From Elusimicrobiota bacterium (GTDB lineage: Bacteria; Elusimicrobiota; Elusimicrobia; 2-02-FULL-39-32): DNA of 13,837 nucleotides. The position numbers and the translations under genes are program-made. Location: assembly GCA_023249715.1 (NCBI GenBank), contig JAHFCA010000017.1, positions 1-13,837 of the forward strand, in the 5' to 3' direction. The notes under the pieces are model-generated. The model saw only the letters and a list, made by a program, of their open reading frames with translations. It was not told the origin of the DNA and did not search any database. Shown here in pieces: positions 11,130 to 13,837 of the stretch. Each line of letters begins with the position of its first letter. The stretch's first letter is position 1.

Positions 11130-13837
11130 ATGAATATTAGCTATTGGATTCAAAAAAAGAATTATAACGTACTACGATTAACTGCAACAACCGTTGCGGC
11201 TAGCTTTTTATTTACGACGGTAAGCGCTCCTTTCGCGCAAGCTTCCTTTTGGGATGAAAGAAGGAAAGCGGCAGAAGAGTTTAAACAGGGTAAAGAACCC
11301 CAACAAATCGCCTCTGCGATAGAGATGTCGCCAACTTTCAATAATAATTCTCTTATTAGAAATTCTGAACCCCAGATTTTTTCTCAATCCCTACAGGGTC
11401 TCCTGCAAAAGGTTCAATCTGTAAAGTCTCATACTCCTCGTTCTAAGTTATCTGGCCTCATGGCTCTTCCTGAAGGTTTAGTCCAAAGAATTGAATCTTA
11501 TGGGGAACTAGAGCAAATTCATCTTGCCAAGAAACAAGCAGTAACTCTAAGAGGTGAAGGGTCTAGCCTTCAAATGTCCCTTCTTAATTCCCAATCCCCT
11601 CTAGTAATCTTAATCCAAGATGCTCATGGAATATATGGAGTACAGAAGAACATAGCCCTCTTACTTAAAGGATTCATGGATATGGGAGTTCAGTTGGTGG
11701 GAGTAGAAGGAGCTAGCGGGAATCTGGAAGGTTTAGAGAAATGGAAAAGATATCAGGATAGAGACACTTTGCTAGGGGTCGCTGGTTACTTAATGGAACA
11801 GGGACTTCTTACCGGCGCAGAAGTAGCGGGTCTTTCTAAAGATGGAGTGGACTATTTTGGAGTAGAAAATAAAGAGAAGTATCTCGCTCAAATTAAGACA
11901 TTTAAAGATACATTAAAGAGTAACAAGGAAGTCGAGGAATGGTCTAAAGGGATAAGAGGAAAGATTACAGCGCTCAAAGAGGAAGTTTACACGCAAGATT
12001 TAAAAGAGTTAGATCGAAATAAGAATAAATATGAAGATGGGACTCTAAAGTTAGGCGAATGGCTTAGTTTCTTAACAAAGAAGAGTTCATACGCAAATAA
12101 TTCCAACATTAAGATATATTTAGAAGCCTACAAAGTAGAAAAAGAATTAGATTTTAAGAAAGTAGCCGAAGAACAGAAGAATTTACTCGTCTCCTTATCT
12201 GAAAAACTAACAAAACAAGATTTAACGAATCTTTTAGAAGAAAGCCTTGCCTATAGGTTAGGAAAGATTGGCTATGCTGAGTTTTACACTGGAATAATGG
12301 GGAGATGTAAGCAAGCAAAGATTACCATTACCCCGGAATTAGAGAAGTATATGCGGTATGCGATAAATGTGGAAGGAATTGAAAGAGAGACATTGTTCCA
12401 AGAAACAAAAGAGTTAGAAGAAAAAGTATGGGTTTCTGGAATTCCAGATTCTAAATCTAAGAATGTTTATGAGATAAATAAAGACTATAAGTTATTAGAG
12501 AAAGCTTTAGATTTTAGGCTAAGCCCGGAGGAGTGGGAAGACTATGGAAAAAGAGAAAATGAGATTGAAAAAATTGGCGAGCGTATTAAACATCCCGTTA
12601 CAATTCCTATAACAGTAAGCGAAGCCCTGAAGAATGCCGGTAAATTCAATGAATTATCCCATGAAAGAAACAACATCTTTGTAGAGAAACTAAATTCTAA
12701 GTTTCAAATTCCGAGTCCAAATTTTAAATCCCCAATATCTATTCTTGTAGCAGGAGGGTATCACAGCAATGGAGTAGAGGAATTATTAAAGAAGAAGAAT
12801 ATCTCTTATATTACGATTCGACCCCATATGGAAACCACAGATATTAAGGAAGGGTACCACCCTCTGAATGCATTCAAACGAGACTTGCTCCCATTAGAGA
12901 AGATGTTTCAGCCGGAAAAGGTGACTCTGGCGCCTCCGCTGGCCTCAGCCAATCTCACTTCCTCCAAAGGAAATGGAGTGACTGCTTCCTTTGAAACAAT
13001 TACCCCTATTGTTAGCGCCTCAAAAGGGAAGATTATAGATTTAAGCGAATTTTCCGAAAAACCAGAGTGGGTTAAGGATATATACATAGGAAGAGTCATA
13101 AAAAATGGTAAGCAATATACTGTTTATATTCCCAGATCAGAAAATAATAATTTACAGAAAGAAATCCTTAAAAATCCGTCTCAAACGCTAAGAGAATTGA
13201 AGCTCTTAAAAGGGAGTATAGAGGAGATAGAAGTGGGAGAACTTAGAAATCCCTACTCTCCAGAAAAAGAAGGAGCATTCGTCATAAGTAAAGAAGAATC
13301 ATCCTTCATTGTTAAAGTTAAAAAACATTTGCAACTCCTTAAATATCAAACACGGAAAATTATTCAATTTACGTTTTTGTATTTCAGAAATATTTATGAA
13401 CGTTCACTTCCAGTACTTAAAGGGGCACTAATCGGACCCGCCTTTCTAGCGGTTGGAGTTAGTGGAACAGGTATTTCTGTTCCTATAAGAGTAGGCAAAC
13501 AGTTTAATTCTGATACTTCAAATAATCAACAAAATAAGGGAGTTAATGCTAGAAAAAAAGAATTTCAAGTGGGAGATAATGTTCGCCATATAGAGCGTGG
13601 AATAGGAAAAATTATAAGGATAGATAGGGAAAAAGATGAAATGGAAGTTGAATTCATCCGTCAAGGCAATAGAATGACAACTACCTTCACTATCTCAATA
13701 GCAGGAAATAGGATCAGTCCTCTAGAACCTGGAAATTATTATGAAGAGCCTCAAAATTCAGCCCCTAAATCCCGTACTATTAAGGAAGACAACTGGGGAG
13801 ACGACAAAGCCTATGAGCAAGAAACTTTCGTCGACAA
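11130..13837 (+). CDS. Giant exported protein, 5' part (at least 902 codons, runs off the window)
   Basis: The frame is open from the ATG at 11130 to the window edge without a stop; the 3' end is missing. The N-terminus has basic residues, a hydrophobic stretch (about 15-33) and a signal-peptidase-like site APFAQA/SF (cut after residue 38), so export is predicted. Residues about 155-200 contain LVILIQDAHGIYGVQKNIAL and LVGVEGASGN; about 537-567 contain ILVAGGYHSNGVEELLKKK. This spacing of a (D/E)xH block, a V-x-E block and a late GG-x-H block resembles the TraB/Tiki/EreA-like superfamily. Lys/Glu-rich helical sequence lies between (about 240-520). A modest hydrophobic segment is at 761-785. 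Residues about 811-866 (FQVGDNVRHIERGIGKII...) look like a small beta-barrel of the UvrD-C/CarD type. Lys, Glu and Asn are frequent, unlike the metabolic genes. I know similar proteins only as uncharacterised giant proteins, mostly from Omnitrophota. Confidence 0.8.
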   Translation, partial: MNISYWIQKKNYNVLRLTATTVAASFLFTTVSAPFAQASFWDERRKAAEEFKQGKEPQQIASAIEMSPTFNNNSLIRNSEPQIFSQSLQGLLQKVQSVKSHTPRSKLSGLMALPEGLVQRIESYGELEQIHLAKKQAVTLRGEGSSLQMSLLNSQSPLVILIQDAHGIYGVQKNIALLLKGFMDMGVQLVGVEGASGNLEGLEKWKRYQDRDTLLGVAGYLMEQGLLTGAEVAGLSKDGVDYFGVENKEKYLAQIKTFKDTLKSNKEVEEWSKGIRGKITALKEEVYTQDLKELDRNKNKYEDGTLKLGEWLSFLTKKSSYANNSNIKIYLEAYKVEKELDFKKVAEEQKNLLVSLSEKLTKQDLTNLLEESLAYRLGKIGYAEFYTGIMGRCKQAKITITPELEKYMRYAINVEGIERETLFQETKELEEKVWVSGIPDSKSKNVYEINKDYKLLEKALDFRLSPEEWEDYGKRENEIEKIGERIKHPVTIPITVSEALKNAGKFNELSHERNNIFVEKLNSKFQIPSPNFKSPISILVAGGYHSNGVEELLKKKNISYITIRPHMETTDIKEGYHPLNAFKRDLLPLEKMFQPEKVTLAPPLASANLTSSKGNGVTASFETITPIVSASKGKIIDLSEFSEKPEWVKDIYIGRVIKNGKQYTVYIPRSENNNLQKEILKNPSQTLRELKLLKGSIEEIEVGELRNPYSPEKEGAFVISKEESSFIVKVKKHLQLLKYQTRKIIQFTFLYFRNIYERSLPVLKGALIGPAFLAVGVSGTGISVPIRVGKQFNSDTSNNQQNKGVNARKKEFQVGDNVRHIERGIGKIIRIDREKDEMEVEFIRQGNRMTTTFTISIAGNRISPLEPGNYYEEPQNSAPKSRTIKEDNWGDDKAYEQETFVD

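Noticed and set aside
12908..13099. 63-codon minus-strand frame within the giant protein gene
   Set aside because: It is antisense to a long continuous coding frame, with no ribosome site or recognisable product.

Overview
The window looks like chromosomal DNA of a bacterium with moderate-to-low G+C, probably from an uncultivated lineage. The best taxonomic hint is the very long, signal-peptide-bearing reading frame at the right end. Giant exported proteins opening with this kind of 'I/L-QDAHG ... VGVEGA' segment are, as far as I recall, typical of Omnitrophota (former OP3). That placement is an inference. The other genes (succinyl-CoA ligase, alanine dehydrogenase, debranching-enzyme-like protein, ABC-2 exporter, DUF4143 ATPases) are widespread.

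Layout: (1) 73-1497 (+) is a DUF4143-type AAA ATPase behind an AT-rich leader with a 13-bp direct repeat. (2) Converging on it, a long minus-strand block runs from 11004 down to 1520. In transcription order it holds a second DUF4143-type ATPase, sucC, sucD, an amylo-alpha-1,6-glucosidase-like gene, a 59-residue 4-oxalocrotonate-tautomerase-like gene, alanine dehydrogenase, an ABC ATPase and two ABC-2 permeases. Four gene pairs overlap by ATGA (sucC/sucD, tautomerase/ald, ald/ABC ATPase, permease 1/permease 2), so most of the block is probably one translationally coupled operon. (3) From 11130 (+) a reading frame of at least 902 codons runs off the right end. The 125-bp gap at 11005-11129 carries promoters in both directions. 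The one for the minus strand sits so close to its ATG that a leaderless mRNA is predicted.

The most notable structure is a 161-bp, almost completely self-complementary element at 3110-3270, flanked by a 5-bp direct repeat TCATA. It lies between the ABC ATPase and its first permease. Removing the element and one repeat copy puts the permease ATG 4 nt after the ATPase stop, as expected for a coupled operon. The element therefore looks like a MITE-type insertion that duplicated the permease start codon. A 31-bp relative of one of its ends (29/31 identical) lies just upstream of the sucC start.

Functionally, the operon joins central carbon metabolism (substrate-level phosphorylation by SucCD, alanine/pyruvate interconversion by Ald) to a glycogen-debranching-like protein and an exporter. 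The debranching-like protein keeps the family framework but has lost several tryptophan and acidic positions of the usual motifs, so its activity is in doubt. No tRNA, rRNA, CRISPR array or intact transposase gene was seen, and no gene-free stretch exceeds 300 bases.
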